Source of the DNA: Selaginella moellendorffii | Lineage: Eukaryota; Streptophyta; Lycopodiopsida; Selaginellales; Selaginellaceae | Assembly (NCBI RefSeq): GCF_000143415.4 | Contig: NW_003314267.1 | Location: forward strand, 969,611 to 1,033,610 | Reading direction: 5' to 3' | DNA: 64,000 bases | In this document: piece by piece, positions 43,863-54,229 of the stretch | Position numbering within the stretch: position 1 is the first letter of the stretch | Layout: every line of letters begins with the position of its first letter | Notes under the pieces: model-generated | What the model was told of the DNA's origin: nothing | Seen by the model: only the letters and a program-made list of their open reading frames with translations | Database searches by the model: none | Made by a program: the position numbers and the translations under genes

Positions 43863-45109
43863 TGTTGCTGCTGCTGCTGCAAAGCGATTGAAAGCAGAGT
43901 GGAGAGAGAAGCCAATGATGGATTTGAGCTTTTTGTGTACGTGAAACTTATAGTCGAGATTGTGTAGAGCTTTGCCAACCGGTCGACGTGCGTTTCGCAA
44001 CAGGCAAGTTCTCCTTTCTCGTTTTCCCTCTCTCACGCATTGTGTTAAGATTTCTCCTCAGCTTTCCAGCCGACTCTAAAGTAAACGTTTCGTAAAATAA
44101 AATATACTAGGTCCTCACCATATTTAAATGTTTACTGTGTCCCCAGTAAACAAATTTCATTAAAAATTCTATTGATTTGAAAATTAAAATAAATTATAAT
44201 AGAAAATAATTTATATATGCAATTTATACATATTTTTCTGTGAGAATATTGCATAAAAGAAATTACTTAGTAAAACTCTTCAATTTATCAAGTTTGCATA
44301 AGAAATTTAATTAATGGAGCTCTCTAATTTTTCAAATCAAGAATGATATGATATGTTAATCACCTCACTCTTTGGCTAACATAATAGTTAAAAATTTAAA
44401 TTAAATTTATAATTATAAATAGATAAAATTAGTTTAACTATATAGTTATTTTCAAAATAAAATTTTAATTTGTTCACAATGAATTACTTATATCATCAAA
44501 AACTTTATAAATTTTGTTTGTGGCCATATTAATGAGGAGTGTAACTATATTATGAATAAATTATAAGTGATAATTTCCTTATATTTGTTTTTTCTCACTA
44601 GAAAAACAAATATACTTAAATGAATATTTTTAATTAATATAGCATTTAAAATTTGAGAATATTTGATGATATAAAATTAAATGCAAATAAATTTTATCAC
44701 TTACATCATATACAAATGAGCATTTTCCAATCATTGTTTTTAATTTATGGCTTGTTGATCTGGAGCTTTAGCATTCAATTCAGTGATCTATGCATTGCAA
44801 AAGAGAATTGAACTGATACTATCAATATTACCCAGACTCTTATGTGTGTGCAAGCATTCTCAACAGTAAGTGGGTTGCGCACTGGAAGCCTGGCCTGGTA
44901 AATGAGTAGAATCTTGGAACCCAATGATGCTTGCCATGAAACAAAACGCCGTAAGAAACAAAGGCTCCTCTTTTGAGTCATGATGAACAAGCGCTCCTGA
45001 TTTAGTGCTGACGTGGAGTTCTATATTTGCTGATGTGGCAAATAACAAATGCTATCTCTTCAGTGATTTCATTAGTGCCGCTCGACGCTCCCGAGATCTT
45101 CTTTGACCA
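43863..45109. other. AT-rich spacer, no supported gene
   Basis: About 1.2 kb. The part at 44090-44760 is extremely AT-rich with no coding evidence; the right end approaches the duplicated cassette. Confidence 0.5.
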
Positions 45110-45430
45110 GATCAAAACACAAAGCGACTATAAGCCTCAAAAAGGAAGAAAAAAGTACTTTTTTCACCTGAAGAGCACGGCGCCGGCAGTGAGACCAAGG
45201 CGCAAGCGGCTACGATGGAACGCCGGGCCGGCTAACTTGCACACGTGGCTACTGTTCCATGTTCCGTTCCTTGAGTGCAGATAACCTAGAGCCTGTATGA
45301 ATCGAAAGATATCAGTCCTTCCTGTTGCTTATCCAAAACCAAAAGCTTGAGAAGAATCAAGTGATGAAGAAGACTGAAAACTTAGCTCGAAGCAATATAA
45401 GAGAAAACAATCATGAAGACAGAAGAAAGA
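45110..45430 (-). pseudogene. Folate-receptor-like gene relic, copy 1 (shortened)
   Basis: Minus-strand sequence matching the region around exon 3 of the intact gene at 53029-54229: 'caggaaggactgatatcttt', 'cgattcatacaggctct', then a deletion, and 'ctcactgccggcgccgtgct' plus 'cttcaggtga'. A short inverted remnant ('gcgttccatcgtagccgctt') is kept between them, showing that this copy derives from the same rearranged ancestor as the copies at 58800 and 63590. Confidence 0.6.
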
Positions 45431-45443
45431 AAGAAACGGAACT

Positions 45444-45656
45444 ATGATGGCGAGAAAGGAAGGAGGCTCGCAGCAAGAGATCAAGGCCGCGATGGTAGCA
45501 GCGAAACCAATCCCTCCGGACGTCCCACACAAGATCAAGAACAATGACTCGGGCTTGAAGAGGGAAAATTGGCCGAAGCTTGGTCAGGACCTAGGACGCA
45601 GAGAGTGTGTGGAGATTTCTATCGTAGAGAATGTGCCTTTTATACTGGTTTTGTAA
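45444..45656 (+). CDS. Small conserved open frame in cassette copy 1 (70 aa, unknown)
   Basis: Starts MARKEGGSQQEIKAAMVAAK and continues PIPPDVPHKIKNNDSGLKRE. The same frame, with small insertions, occurs in the other two cassettes (58597-58788 and 63383-63574). Conservation as a frame in all copies may only reflect recent duplication. Function unknown; it may also be a relic exon. Confidence 0.3.
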   Translation: MMARKEGGSQQEIKAAMVAAKPIPPDVPHKIKNNDSGLKRENWPKLGQDLGRRECVEISIVENVPFILVL

Positions 45657-45659
45657 TAT

Positions 45660-46180
45660 TGCAAATGTGGCAGCATGGTGGAAGCCGAGCGAGTGTTTGC
45701 CACTCTCAAGGGGAGGCGAGACTCAGAAACTTGGAACGCACTGATAGCAGCATACCACCATCAAAGAAACACCTCCAAGGTGTTTGAATCATTCGGGAGG
45801 ATGCAAGATGAGCGGTGCAAGCTCGATGCTGCGACATTCCTCTCGGTTCTCACGACTGCCAGACTGGTTGATCGAGGCAGGGAGCTCTTCGAGACGATGA
45901 AGATTTAGCTCTTGGGATCGAGCACTACTCTTGCATGGTGGATTTGCTGGGATGAGGAAACCAAATCGAGGAGGCTGTAGGTGCTTTGAGGATCATGCCA
46001 GTGGAAGCAAACGTAAGGATTTGGATGGCAGTGCTGGCGGCGTGTGTGAAATGGAAGCATGTGGAGTTTGGAAGGGTGGCGTTTGAGCTGACGTTCTCAT
46101 GGTGAATATCTATGTTGCTGTGGGGAGGATGGAGGAGCATGCCCAGCTTGAGCAAATTATCTCTAGAACCAAATCTTGAT
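45660..46180 (+). pseudogene. PPR-protein relic, copy 1
   Basis: CGSMVEAERVFATLKGRRDS, ETWNALIAAYHHQRNTSKVF, TFLSVLTTARLVDRGRELFE (stop), GIEHYSCMVDLLG (stop), QIEEAVGALRIMPVEANVRI and WMAVLAACVKWKHVEFGRVA form the end of a PLS-class PPR array, broken by a stop at 45906, a stop at 45955 and further damage. Related relics lie at 58037-58530 and, mostly deleted, at 63260. Confidence 0.75.
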
Positions 46181-46680
46181 GAGTAAAACTTCAGAGAATG
46201 ATGGTGATTACTTCTTGAAGTTTTGTCACACCAGTGGTTTCTATTTTCTGTTGCCTGCATAAAGAAACACCGATATAAAGGAAGTGGATTAGTAAGAACC
46301 ACTTAGGTCAAGTGCATGAAGGAAACTAGCCTGAGTTGCCTTACCTATGTTTTACAAGTTCAACTCCTATTTTTTCTATGGACAATCAAAATATCAAGAT
46401 TGAACTGTGCATTTATAATTAAAAATATTACCATATTATTATTGTTTATTTTAGGCTAAATAAAAAAGAAAAAGACTAGGAAAAAGGTACATGCGAGAGA
46501 GAGGTTTCTAAGTATTCACTCATGTTCCTAGTGCAACGGTGCTACGATCACAGTGTGTCCTCTGGGCCTCCCACCAGATCTCTTTGAGAACATTTTCAAT
46601 AGCAGTTCAAACAACTTCCCTTTAGCAGCAAGCATTACACATCAACAATCACTCTTCCCAGATCTCGCCGAGATCACCCC
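46181..46680. other. Spacer within cassette copy 1
   Basis: AT-rich sequence between the PPR and RING relics. It lines up in part with 57600-58030, but no coding evidence was seen. Confidence 0.5.
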
Positions 46681-46813
46681 AAGATCACAAGCTTACGGTC
46701 TTGGGCCTGGGAAGGAGCTGGTTCTTCGACTTGGGCTCCTTGTTGGATCTCATCCTGTGGAGATTCGGGCAGTTGCCAGGGAGGGCTTGTGCTGGAAGCC
46801 GTGAGAGACGACT

Positions 46814-47129
46814 ATGGCGGAAGGGTGGCAGCTCATCGTACGCTGTACAGTGCCTGCCAGCTACAGGATAAATATGTTGCTGGATCCCGAGTGCAGTGTG
46901 TGCGGGGGAGGGGCCGAGAACAAAAGTGCTGCTGCCGTGCAACCATCTCATGTGTGAGGAGTGCACGGTGCAAATGGTGACCATCCAGATGAAGTGCCTG
47001 ATTTGCAGCAAGTGGATCAAATCGTGTACGGTAGATGTGGAGGAGGCGTACGAAGCGATGAAGGAAGAGGAGGAGCCGCGAAGGCCAGACGAGGGTTTTA
47101 TGCCACGGAAGAAAAGCCAGTGGGATTAA
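46814..47129 (+). pseudogene. RING-finger (C3HC4) protein relic, copy 1, one-base insertion
   Basis: Reads MAEGWQLIVRCTVPASYRIN, then MLLDPECSVCG, and at 46904-46908 has five G where the other copies have four. This shifts the frame just after the first RING cysteine pair. The rest of the RING continues in the next frame: KVLLPCNHLMCEECTVQM, IQMKCLICSKWIKSC. Without the extra base the C-x2-C, C-x-H-x2-C-x2-C, C-x2-C pattern of an E3-ligase-type RING would be complete. Confidence 0.65.
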
Positions 47130-47362
47130 AGGTGCATCTTTCGTGGAAATCCAAAGACTATCCACATTACTTTTTGGATTCTTACTTAAGTATCCTTGCA
47201 CGTAGCCACATACTTGGAGAAGAATCTTTTGTTTGATATGGTGCACGTTTTGCATACAATTGTCACCAACTTGAACGCTTCATGTTTAGAACAGTATTTT
47301 GTTTCCATATGGGTCAGACGGAAATAAAACACGTGAAATGTGATCTCTGATGGCTCTGATAG

Positions 47363-47370
47363 TATAAAAG
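47363..47370 (+). promoter_or_regulatory. TATA box of oxygenase copy 1
   Basis: TATAAAAG, 117 bp upstream of the ATG at 47487 and conserved at the same place in copies 2 and 3. It also shows that the open frame upstream of 47487 is untranslated leader rather than coding. Confidence 0.7.
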
Positions 47371-47486
47371 ACCCTTCTCCAGCCTCTGTTTCCTCAACCC
47401 ACAGAGGAGTAGAAAACAAAAGCAGCCATTCTCCAATCAATTTGATCAGATCGATCACACAGTCTTCACAACGCAGCCATTTCAAA

Positions 47487-48530
47487 ATGGCTGCAATGGT
47501 GTTGATGATTGCGTTTCTCGTGATGGCTGTAGCACGGAAGACGGTGTGTATCCGCAAGAGACAAGAGAGGGCACGATTTCTGGCGTCGCTCCACCCCGTG
47601 AGAGACGCACACAAGATCCTGTGGTACATGTACTCGGTGGAATTCCCCTTCCTCTCGCAAAAGGCGCTCGAGTTTGGCACAATCCGCACGCTGGGCATCC
47701 CGGGGATCACAAATCTGCTCTTCAAGACCAAGTACGGCCTCAAGGATCCGCAGAAGCGCGCCGCCGAGACCAACATTCTGGTGAGCGAGATGATCCACCA
47801 CCACGTCGACAGCGATCGCGGCTCGTACGCGGTGAGGAGATTGAATGGAATCCACAACAAATTCAAGATCCCAAACGACCAATTCGCCTACGTCCTCTGC
47901 CTCAACGTGGTCAGCCCCATTGATTTCTCCGAGAGATTTGGATTCCGCAAGTGGACCGACAGCGAGAAGGAGGCCGCGTATGTTGTGTGGCACGACGTGG
48001 GCGTGAGGATGGGCATCACAACCATCCCAGATAGCATTCCAGAGATGCGGGAGTACATTCGCGATTACGAGGCCAAGAACGCCATCTTCACGGACAAGAA
48101 CAAGAGCATCGTCCAGGATCTCAAGCATCTGGTGCTGGATGCATTTCCTCACCCCGTGCAGCCGCTGGTCGAGACTGGGATCTGTGCACTCATCGATCCC
48201 ACAATCAGGAGCGCTGTTGGATTGGAAAGGCCTCCAGCAATTGTGGAGTGGATCATCTTGGGTGCGTTCAAGCTGCTGGCCGGGAGCTTCGTGTCCGCGT
48301 TCTTGCCTCCCAGACGTGTGGAGGATGCAAAGGGCAGCATTGAGGTGGACTGGTGTCCCAATCCCGCTGCCAATCCGGAAGAGTACCGGCAGCTCAACGT
48401 GAATGTGTATCGCCCACCAGCATTCGAGAAGGGATACAAGCTGGCGGAGCTGGGAGCGCTGAAATCAGGCAAACTTGGACCATACTACGATGGAGGCTTG
48501 CGCTGCCCCTTCCGGCAAATGCACGCATAG
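47487..48530 (+). CDS. mpaB/DUF2236-type ER-bound oxygenase-like protein, copy 1 (347 aa)
   Basis: A single-exon frame starting MAAMVLMIAFLVMAVARKTV, an N-terminal membrane anchor followed by basic residues. The rest carries the family landmarks as I know them: RRLNGIHNKFKIPNDQFAYV, FSERFGFRKWTDSEKEAAYV, VWHDVGVRMGITTIPDSIPE and the paired histidines in SEMIHHHVDSDRG. Members include the fungal mpaB oxygenase of mycophenolic acid synthesis and bacterial latex-clearing/rubber oxygenases, which use haem or a metal centre to cleave isoprenoid chains. The plant substrate is unknown. The product should be ER-anchored. From about 47565 to the stop it is almost identical to copies 2 and 3, while its first ~80 nt are clearly diverged. 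Convergent with the germin gene, 177 bp between stops. Confidence 0.82.
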   Translation: MAAMVLMIAFLVMAVARKTVCIRKRQERARFLASLHPVRDAHKILWYMYSVEFPFLSQKALEFGTIRTLGIPGITNLLFKTKYGLKDPQKRAAETNILVSEMIHHHVDSDRGSYAVRRLNGIHNKFKIPNDQFAYVLCLNVVSPIDFSERFGFRKWTDSEKEAAYVVWHDVGVRMGITTIPDSIPEMREYIRDYEAKNAIFTDKNKSIVQDLKHLVLDAFPHPVQPLVETGICALIDPTIRSAVGLERPPAIVEWIILGAFKLLAGSFVSAFLPPRRVEDAKGSIEVDWCPNPAANPEEYRQLNVNVYRPPAFEKGYKLAELGALKSGKLGPYYDGGLRCPFRQMHA

Positions 48531-48707
48531 GAATAGGACGGGCATAGGACATTCGGTCGGAGAACAGAGCATCATTTAAAAATGCGTAGTTTACATGAAT
48601 CTTTTTGTAATTTTAGCGGAAAGGTGGCTAACAAAACCAGATATTCGAAACAAAATTTAGTTTTATCCAAATGGGGAAAAAGAATATCATAAACACACTT
48701 CTTTCTC

Positions 48708-49367
48708 TCAAGTGGTCATTATGAGCTCCCGGAGGCGGTCGACGAGCTCCGGATTGATCTGGAACGCCTTCTCAAGCACAGCATCGGTGATGGCGGGATT
48801 GGACGCAAACACGGCCTTGGCAACTGCGGTGACACCTGCGTTCTGGGAGTTGAATCCCGCGAGAGCCACGGCAGGGGTCTCGCCGACATTGAGCTGGAAG
48901 TGCACAAGGCCCCGAGGGAACACGAAGAGATCACCTTGATGCAAGGTCTGCGCGAAGAGCGTGTTGTTGGTGGTGCTCACGAATCCCGCGTAGAGAGTCC
49001 CTTGCTGAACGTAGAGGATCTCAGTGCCCCGGGGATGGACGTGAGGGGCATTGAGACCGAATGGAGCGTAGTCGACCCTTGCGAAGGAGACTCCGAGGGT
49101 GTTGAGCCCCGGGAAGGAGATCACGTTTGCGGCGGTGACGGCGGAGCCAAGCTTGTTGTTGGTGTTCCCGGATTTCTGGAGGCCCGAGAACTTGAAGTCG
49201 GCAGCGGCGGTGGCGGCAGCGGGCTTGCAGGTGAAGCCGTTGATGATGGGGGCAGTGGCGCTGGTGTCGCGCACGCAAAAGTCTTGGAGTGCGTCCGGGT
49301 CGGCGAGTGAGAATGCAGCAGAGATGGTGACGAGGATCGCGAGGAGAATTGCACGGGAACTAGACAT
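48708..49367 (-). CDS. Germin-like protein, cassette copy 1 (219 aa)
   Basis: A single exon from ATG 49365-49367. Signal peptide [20 protein letters not shown], cysteine pair (DFCVRD...FTCKP), box 1 [20 protein letters not shown] and box 2 [20 protein letters not shown] are all intact, so a metal-binding secreted cupin is expected. It differs from copy 2 at only a handful of residues. Its TATA element lies at 49568-49575, about 200 bp upstream. Convergent with the oxygenase gene. Confidence 0.92.
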   Translation of the reverse strand: MSSSRAILLAILVTISAAFSLADPDALQDFCVRDTSATAPIINGFTCKPAAATAAADFKFSGLQKSGNTNNKLGSAVTAANVISFPGLNTLGVSFARVDYAPFGLNAPHVHPRGTEILYVQQGTLYAGFVSTTNNTLFAQTLHQGDLFVFPRGLVHFQLNVGETPAVALAGFNSQNAGVTAVAKAVFASNPAITDAVLEKAFQINPELVDRLRELIMTT

Positions 49368-49567
49368 GGCGATGATGTTGCTTTGAAAACTCGCTTTGCT
49401 TTGCTTTCTTGGTGATAGAAACCAGGAGATTTAGCTGATTGATGTAAGGACTTGCTTGTTCTTTCTTGAGAAGCTCCTTGTTGCTCTTGAGAGATGAAAT
49501 GCTATCCTGATTTTGCTGGCTTTTGAACTGGGATGAGATGCTTGGTTTGATCTCAAGGCTAAGATCG

Positions 49568-49575
49568 TTTATATA
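49568..49575 (-). promoter_or_regulatory. TATA box of germin copy 1
   Basis: TATATAAA on the minus strand, about 200 bp upstream of the start codon and conserved in copies 2 and 3 (54724-54731, 59886-59893). Confidence 0.65.
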
Positions 49576-49795
49576 GTCGCAGAAAAACACTGACTTTGTC
49601 AAACTGATTTCTCCAAGGATGACGAAATCCAGTGTGTAGGGAGTCACAAAACAAAAGGCAACGCGTATATCAAACTATTGCTAAGCCTAGTGCCGGCCCA
49701 CCTTTGTGCAGTTCATCTCCACCAGGGTCGGTAGCAGCATATTAGAGAAGCATTTTCTTGAATTTTAAAGAAATAAATAAGAGACATAACTTTGC

Positions 49796-50017
49796 TCAAG
49801 AACATTCCTCTGGAAGAGTAAGAGCTGCAAGGAGCTCTGGAGGAGGATTGTCAAGAATCAGTGAAGTGTGAAGGGCCCTCCTTCCAGTGGGATCTTGACA
49901 AGGTCTGTCGTAAACCCACATCCTCACGATGTGGCAAAAGAGATACATTGTGCATGCAAAACACAGAACCTCCATTGTAAAGAAAAAATGGAAGCTTACC
50001 CCAGCATCGATAAGCAT
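49796..50017 (-). other. Conserved fragment upstream of the germin gene, unknown origin
   Basis: The minus-strand frame contains YDRPCQDPTGRRALHTSLIL then DNPPPELLAALTLPEECS. The segment 'gagggcccttcacacttcac' plus 'tgattcctgac.atcctcct' is kept in all three cassettes (also 54443-54490 and 59591-59640), each time upstream of the germin promoter. Elsewhere its frame is altered, so it is probably the relic of an old exon or a conserved non-coding block. Confidence 0.35.
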
Positions 50018-50113
50018 GTCTTAAAAAGTCCTCAGCATCCCCTTGATTGATCTTGCAATTCTTGAGCGGTTCCTCAGCCAGCATCCATATACATAGTAAA
50101 AATTTCTTCTTGT

Positions 50114-52929
50114 TCACCAGAACCCTCCACAAGAGCATTTCCCATTTTCAAACACATGAAACCTGCTCGAATCCCTGCACACCACACTCCTGTTCTCAAC
50201 CCTCGAAACTAAAGCAGTCACAGCGTGACAATCCTCGCAAACCCTCAAGTTCTTGGCAATCCGAATGGCACCCTCATCACCCTTCAAGTTGACGAGCGCG
50301 CAAGCCATAGCAAACCTCTCACTATGCCCACACAAGGCATCCCTCCTATCCCCCTCGGCCATCTCTTCGCCCCGCAAGGCACACCTCAAATCCGGGACGA
50401 AGCCATGATCGCAAATCTTGGCCATAAACTCCGCCACCTTTGCCACGATCATCTCGCCCTGCGGGTGATGGCTGCAATCCCCGGCCCAAAACCTGTGCAC
50501 GCCACCACCCTCGTCGATCCACCAGCTTTCTCCAGCTTGCTTGAAAGCTCCCGCACTCCTCCGCATGGCCTGGATCGCCATGGATTCCTCCCACATTCCA
50601 GCGCCAGCGTACGCATTCGCCATGAGAGCGTACGCCGCGCCGTCGCCAGCGTCGATCTTGACGAGCTCCTCGAACGCCACCCTCCCGATCTCGGTGTTCC
50701 TCCACTTGGAGCACGCGCCCAGCAGCGTCGTCCAGATCATCGCGTTGGGTTCCAGCGGCATCGCCCGGATCGTCGCGAGCGCATCGCCCAGGTGCCGCGC
50801 TCGCCCCAGGAGATCCACCATGCAGCCGTAGTGCTCGATCTTTGGAGCTATGCCGTGGTGGAGCTCCATTGCCAGGAAGAACTCGCGGCCCTTGTCCACG
50901 AGCCCGGCGCGGCTGCACGAGGTGAGGATCGAGAAGAAGGTAGGGCTCGTCGGCGGGATCTTTCGCTCGATCATCCGGTCGAAGAGCTCGAAGACGCGAT
51001 CCTCGCGCGATCCCTGGTGGCTGTATCCGGCGATGAGCGCGTTGTAAGTCACGGAGTCTCTCTCACCACTGGCAATGGCGTCGAAGATCCTGTGAGCTTC
51101 TTCCATCTCTCCACACCTTCCATAGAAACCAATGAGGGAATTCGCCACCACCGTGCTGTTCTTGAGCCGCCCGGCACGGATCATCGCGTGGATCTTCTTC
51201 CCGGTCGCCAGATCTGCGAGGCTGGCGCACGCCTTGAGTGCTGCGATGAAGCTCTGCGCGCTGGCCTCCATTCTTTCCTGCTGGACCAAGCGGTGGAAGA
51301 GCTCCAGCGCGATCTCGCCATCGCCGGCGTGGGCGTAGCCAGCGATCATCGCGTTCCACGCCACGAGATCCCGCCGGGGCAGCCTATCGAACACCCCTCT
51401 CGCCTCCGCCACCGATCCAGCTCGCGAGTAGCCCTCGATGAGCGCGCTGGCGACGAAGAGATTGGTCTCGAATCCATCCCTGGCGAGCTGCGTGTGGATC
51501 GCTGCGATCCTCTCCACGCTCGCGGCCTTCACCACTGTCCCATTCATCGATCTCTTCCCTTCCTCACTGGATCCCGCGGCGATGGAAGCCTTGATCCCCG
51601 CGACGTAAGCCCGCGCATCGATCGCCGAAAGCTCGCTCCTCATCCTCGCAAATGCCGCAAGAGCTCGTTGGCCATCGTCGCACTGCGCATACCCCATCAC
51701 CATCGTCGTCCACGCCGCCACACTCTTGCGATCGATCCTCTCAAAGATTGTGCTCGCCTCGTCCATTCTCCCACACTTGGCGCACAGGTCCACCATCGCA
51801 GTGGCCGCGAATCCATCCAGATCGTCGCCGGTCGCCGCGAGGAAGCCATAGATCACCCGTCCTCGATCCAAGAACACCGCCCTCGATGGGATCTTCTTCT
51901 CCTTGGCAGCAGCGATGGCGCAATCTCCGATAGCCGCCACGCTCGCCCGGCGATTGATCGCGAGCCCGTGCCGTCTCATCCGATCAAAGAACTCAACCGC
52001 CGCAGCCACCTCGCCGGATTGGACGTAGCCCAGGATCAGTGCCGTCCACGCCAGCGCGTTGCGACGATCGCCCAGGAAGACTTTCCTTGCATCAGCCATG
52101 CTTCCACACTTGGAATACATCTCCACCAGCGCGCTCGCCACGGATGGATCTCTCTCGAGATTCAAACTGGAGAGCTTTGCGTGGAGAGCTCTCCCTCTCT
52201 CCAGGCTCGCCATCTTCCCATGATCTTCACTGGTGGCCATGCTCGAGCAAGCAGTGATCGCAGCGATGAAACTCCTAGCATCTGGTCTGATGTGACGATC
52301 GTTTTCTTTCTCCATCCGGTGGAAGATCTCCAAGGCCATGACTCCTTTGCCAGTGTGAGCGTATCCCTCGATGAGCGCGTTCCAGGAATCCAAGCCTCGC
52401 TCCACCGGCATTGTCTCGAAGAGCTGGCGGGCTGTGGCGATGCTGCCACACTTCGCGTACATTTCCACCAGAGCGTTCCATATGCCGGTGTGGAGGTTTC
52501 TCCCATCGCCGTGGAGATGGACTAGCTCGGCGTGGATTCTCGAGCCTCGATCTAGATCCCGGATGGAGCGGCAGGCTTTGAGAGCGGCGATGGAGGTGGC
52601 GAGAGGCGGAGTGGTGCCGGAGTCGAGCGTTTCTTGGTAAGCTTGTCGAGCTTCTCTGTTGTTGATCTTCTTCCGGGAAGATGATTTGGGAAGAGATGGA
52701 TCGCTAAATTTCTTTGACTCGAGATTTTCGCATCGCTTCTCGCAGATGGAAGTCGACTGTGGTACAAAGAAAGAAATGAAATAGACTGCGAAATAAGAAG
52801 AAACTCTACCTTGTTCTTCCTTTCGTGGAAATGCCCTTGCTCCACGGCCGCATTCCTTAGCGCAGTGGAGAAATCTCGCAGGAAAGAACAGATCGCGGGC
52901 GCTCTTGAGATGGGCAGGGGCAAGCGCAT
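50114..52929 (-). CDS. DYW-class pentatricopeptide repeat protein, mitochondrial (920 aa)
   Basis: Exons 52810-52929 and 50114-52756 flank a 53-nt GT-AG intron (52757-52809). Splicing is preferred because exon 1 (MRLPLPISRAPAICSFLRDF, STALRNA) is then an Arg-rich, amphipathic mitochondrial-type presequence. Reading straight through from 52957 gives an unconvincing leader. A long PLS-type PPR array follows, with repeated WNALI/YA..G, ALVEMYSKCGSMADARKVF and LIEGYSRAGSVAEARGVFD units. It ends with E/E+ motifs (ACSKWRNTEIGRVAFEEL) and a DYW cytidine-deaminase domain: CGHSERFAMACALVNL (HSE) and NLRVCEDCHAVTAL (CxDCH), ending CSCGGFW. The protein should bind organellar RNA and edit C to U. The terminal GFW instead of DYW is unusual, although variant tripeptides are known. 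Divergent from the folate-receptor-like gene. Confidence 0.9.
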
Positions 52930-53028
52930 CGCGGCTCACCCTGGAATCGTGCGCCATTGCCCAAGAACCCTAATCCCCATTTCTCTACGCGGGGGTTTTA
53001 GCTGCTCTGTTTTTCTAGGGTTAGGTCG
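52930..53028. promoter_or_regulatory. 99-bp gap between divergent starts (PPR / folate-receptor-like)
   Basis: Only 99 bp separate the two start codons, so this is a compact bidirectional promoter. It contains 'aaccctaatc' (52967-52976) and 'tagggttaggt' (53016-53026), the telo-box (AAACCCTAA-like) element common in promoters of plant translation- and organelle-related genes. No TATA box is seen. Confidence 0.5.
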
Positions 53029-54229
53029 ATGCTGCTACTGGCGCTATGGGCGACGCTGGCGACGATCGCGTCCACAACCGGTGAGACTAGCCCTCTCTCC
53101 AATTGGATTGATGTGATCGCATTCTTCGGGCAGGAGAGGTATGCGTCTCGCAAGGCAATCGATTCCCGAAATTCTCCCTGGAGGGGTGGGCTCCTCGCAA
53201 ATCGCCCCGCGGCACAGACGCGCTGAAGCTGTGTAGGATCTTCAGCGGCAGGACGTGCTGCACAGGGATCCAGACGCAACACGCGCTGCTAGCACTGAGA
53301 AATCTGGCCGTGAATGGAGAGGGCGATGAGGTGTGCCAGTCCGTGTGGGAAGTTCTCGAGTGCTCCGTGTGTCATCCTCGGGTTGGAACTTCGGCGGGGC
53401 CTCCAGCGATCTGCCAGGATTTTTGCAATGTGGTATTCTCGTCTTGCTCCTCGGCATTCTTCGCCATGGATCAACCCAAGCAAGTAAGCTTTTTTCTTTC
53501 CTTTCTTTCTTCCTTTAACACCATCTTAGTTCTTCTCGAGCTTTTTTTCTTTGTTTTCTCTTCTTCCGATCATCTTGCTTCCTGCTTTTGTTAAGTTTTT
53601 CTCTTCGTCAGAGTCTTCGTCACCTCATTCTTCTCGAGCTTTGGTTTTTTCTTTGGTTTTGGCTTTGGTGTTGGTTTTTGGTTGCTTCCTATCTTCTCGC
53701 ATTGTAGAGGAAGGACTGATATCTTTCGATTCATACAGGCTCTGCTACCTTGCGGCTCGTCCGAGATTATCTGCGCGCAAGGAACGGAGTGGACAAGGAA
53801 CAGTAGCCACTTCTGCGAGTTAGCCGGCTTCCGAGTGGTGGAACGCGCAAGCGGAGAGTTTTGCTACGATGGAACGCCAGGGGAATCACTGGAGAAGACG
53901 AGTCCATCAAGCAAAGATCAGAAAACGAAGAAGCAGAAGAAGCAAGGCAGAACGCCGAGTCCGGAAAGCCCGAGCAAGAAGTTTGATCGCGCGTTCCTGA
54001 TGACGGACAAGGTTCTCTGGGCGGTCGCAGGCCTCGTTCTCACAGCCGGTGCCGTGCTCTTCAGGTGAATTTTTTTTTTTCTTTCTTCTCCTTTTTCTTA
54101 GGCTGAGTCGCTTTGTGTTTTGGATCCAGGCAAAGAGGATCACGATCTCGGCAGCGTCGAGCCGCACTGATGAAATCATTGAAAGAGGCGCGAGCTTCTC
54201 AGCAGGCGGCGTACGATAAGAAAAGCTAA
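53029..54229 (+). CDS. Folate-receptor-like cysteine-rich membrane protein, 275 aa
   Basis: Exons 53029-53080, 53134-53483, 53739-54064 and 54130-54229 (introns 53, 255 and 65 nt) give 275 residues. A signal peptide (MLLLALWATLATIASTTG) precedes a Cys-rich ectodomain: GEVCVSQGNRFPKFSLEGWA, LCRIFSGRTCCTGIQTQHAL, VWEVLECSVCHPRVGTSAGP, PAICQDFCNVVFSSCSSAFF, LPCGSSEIICAQGTEW and SHFCELAGFRV. This matches the plant folate-receptor-family (Folate_rec) pattern. A lysine-rich linker (KDQKTKKQKKQGRTPSPE), one membrane helix (VLWAVAGLVLTAGAVLF) and a basic tail (RQRGSRSRQRRAALMKSLKE) follow, so it is a type I membrane protein. Ligand unknown. It is the parent of the three rearranged relics in the cassettes; the tandem duplication starts inside this gene. 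Confidence 0.82.

Noticed and set aside
43863-44036. N-terminal extension of the germin frame at 43194
   Set aside because: The basic, non-hydrophobic extension would bury the signal peptide that starts at MSPVIKNIV.
47340-47486. N-terminal extension of the oxygenase frame (also 56808-56930, 61971-62093)
   Set aside because: It starts without ATG, contains the TATA box and precedes a good initiator ATG with a membrane anchor; it is a leader.
50225-52525. 766-codon open frame on the plus strand, antisense to the PPR gene
   Set aside because: It mirrors the GC-rich codon pattern of the PPR gene and gives a His/Arg/Asp-rich product without any domain; the minus strand has complete PPR and DYW motifs.
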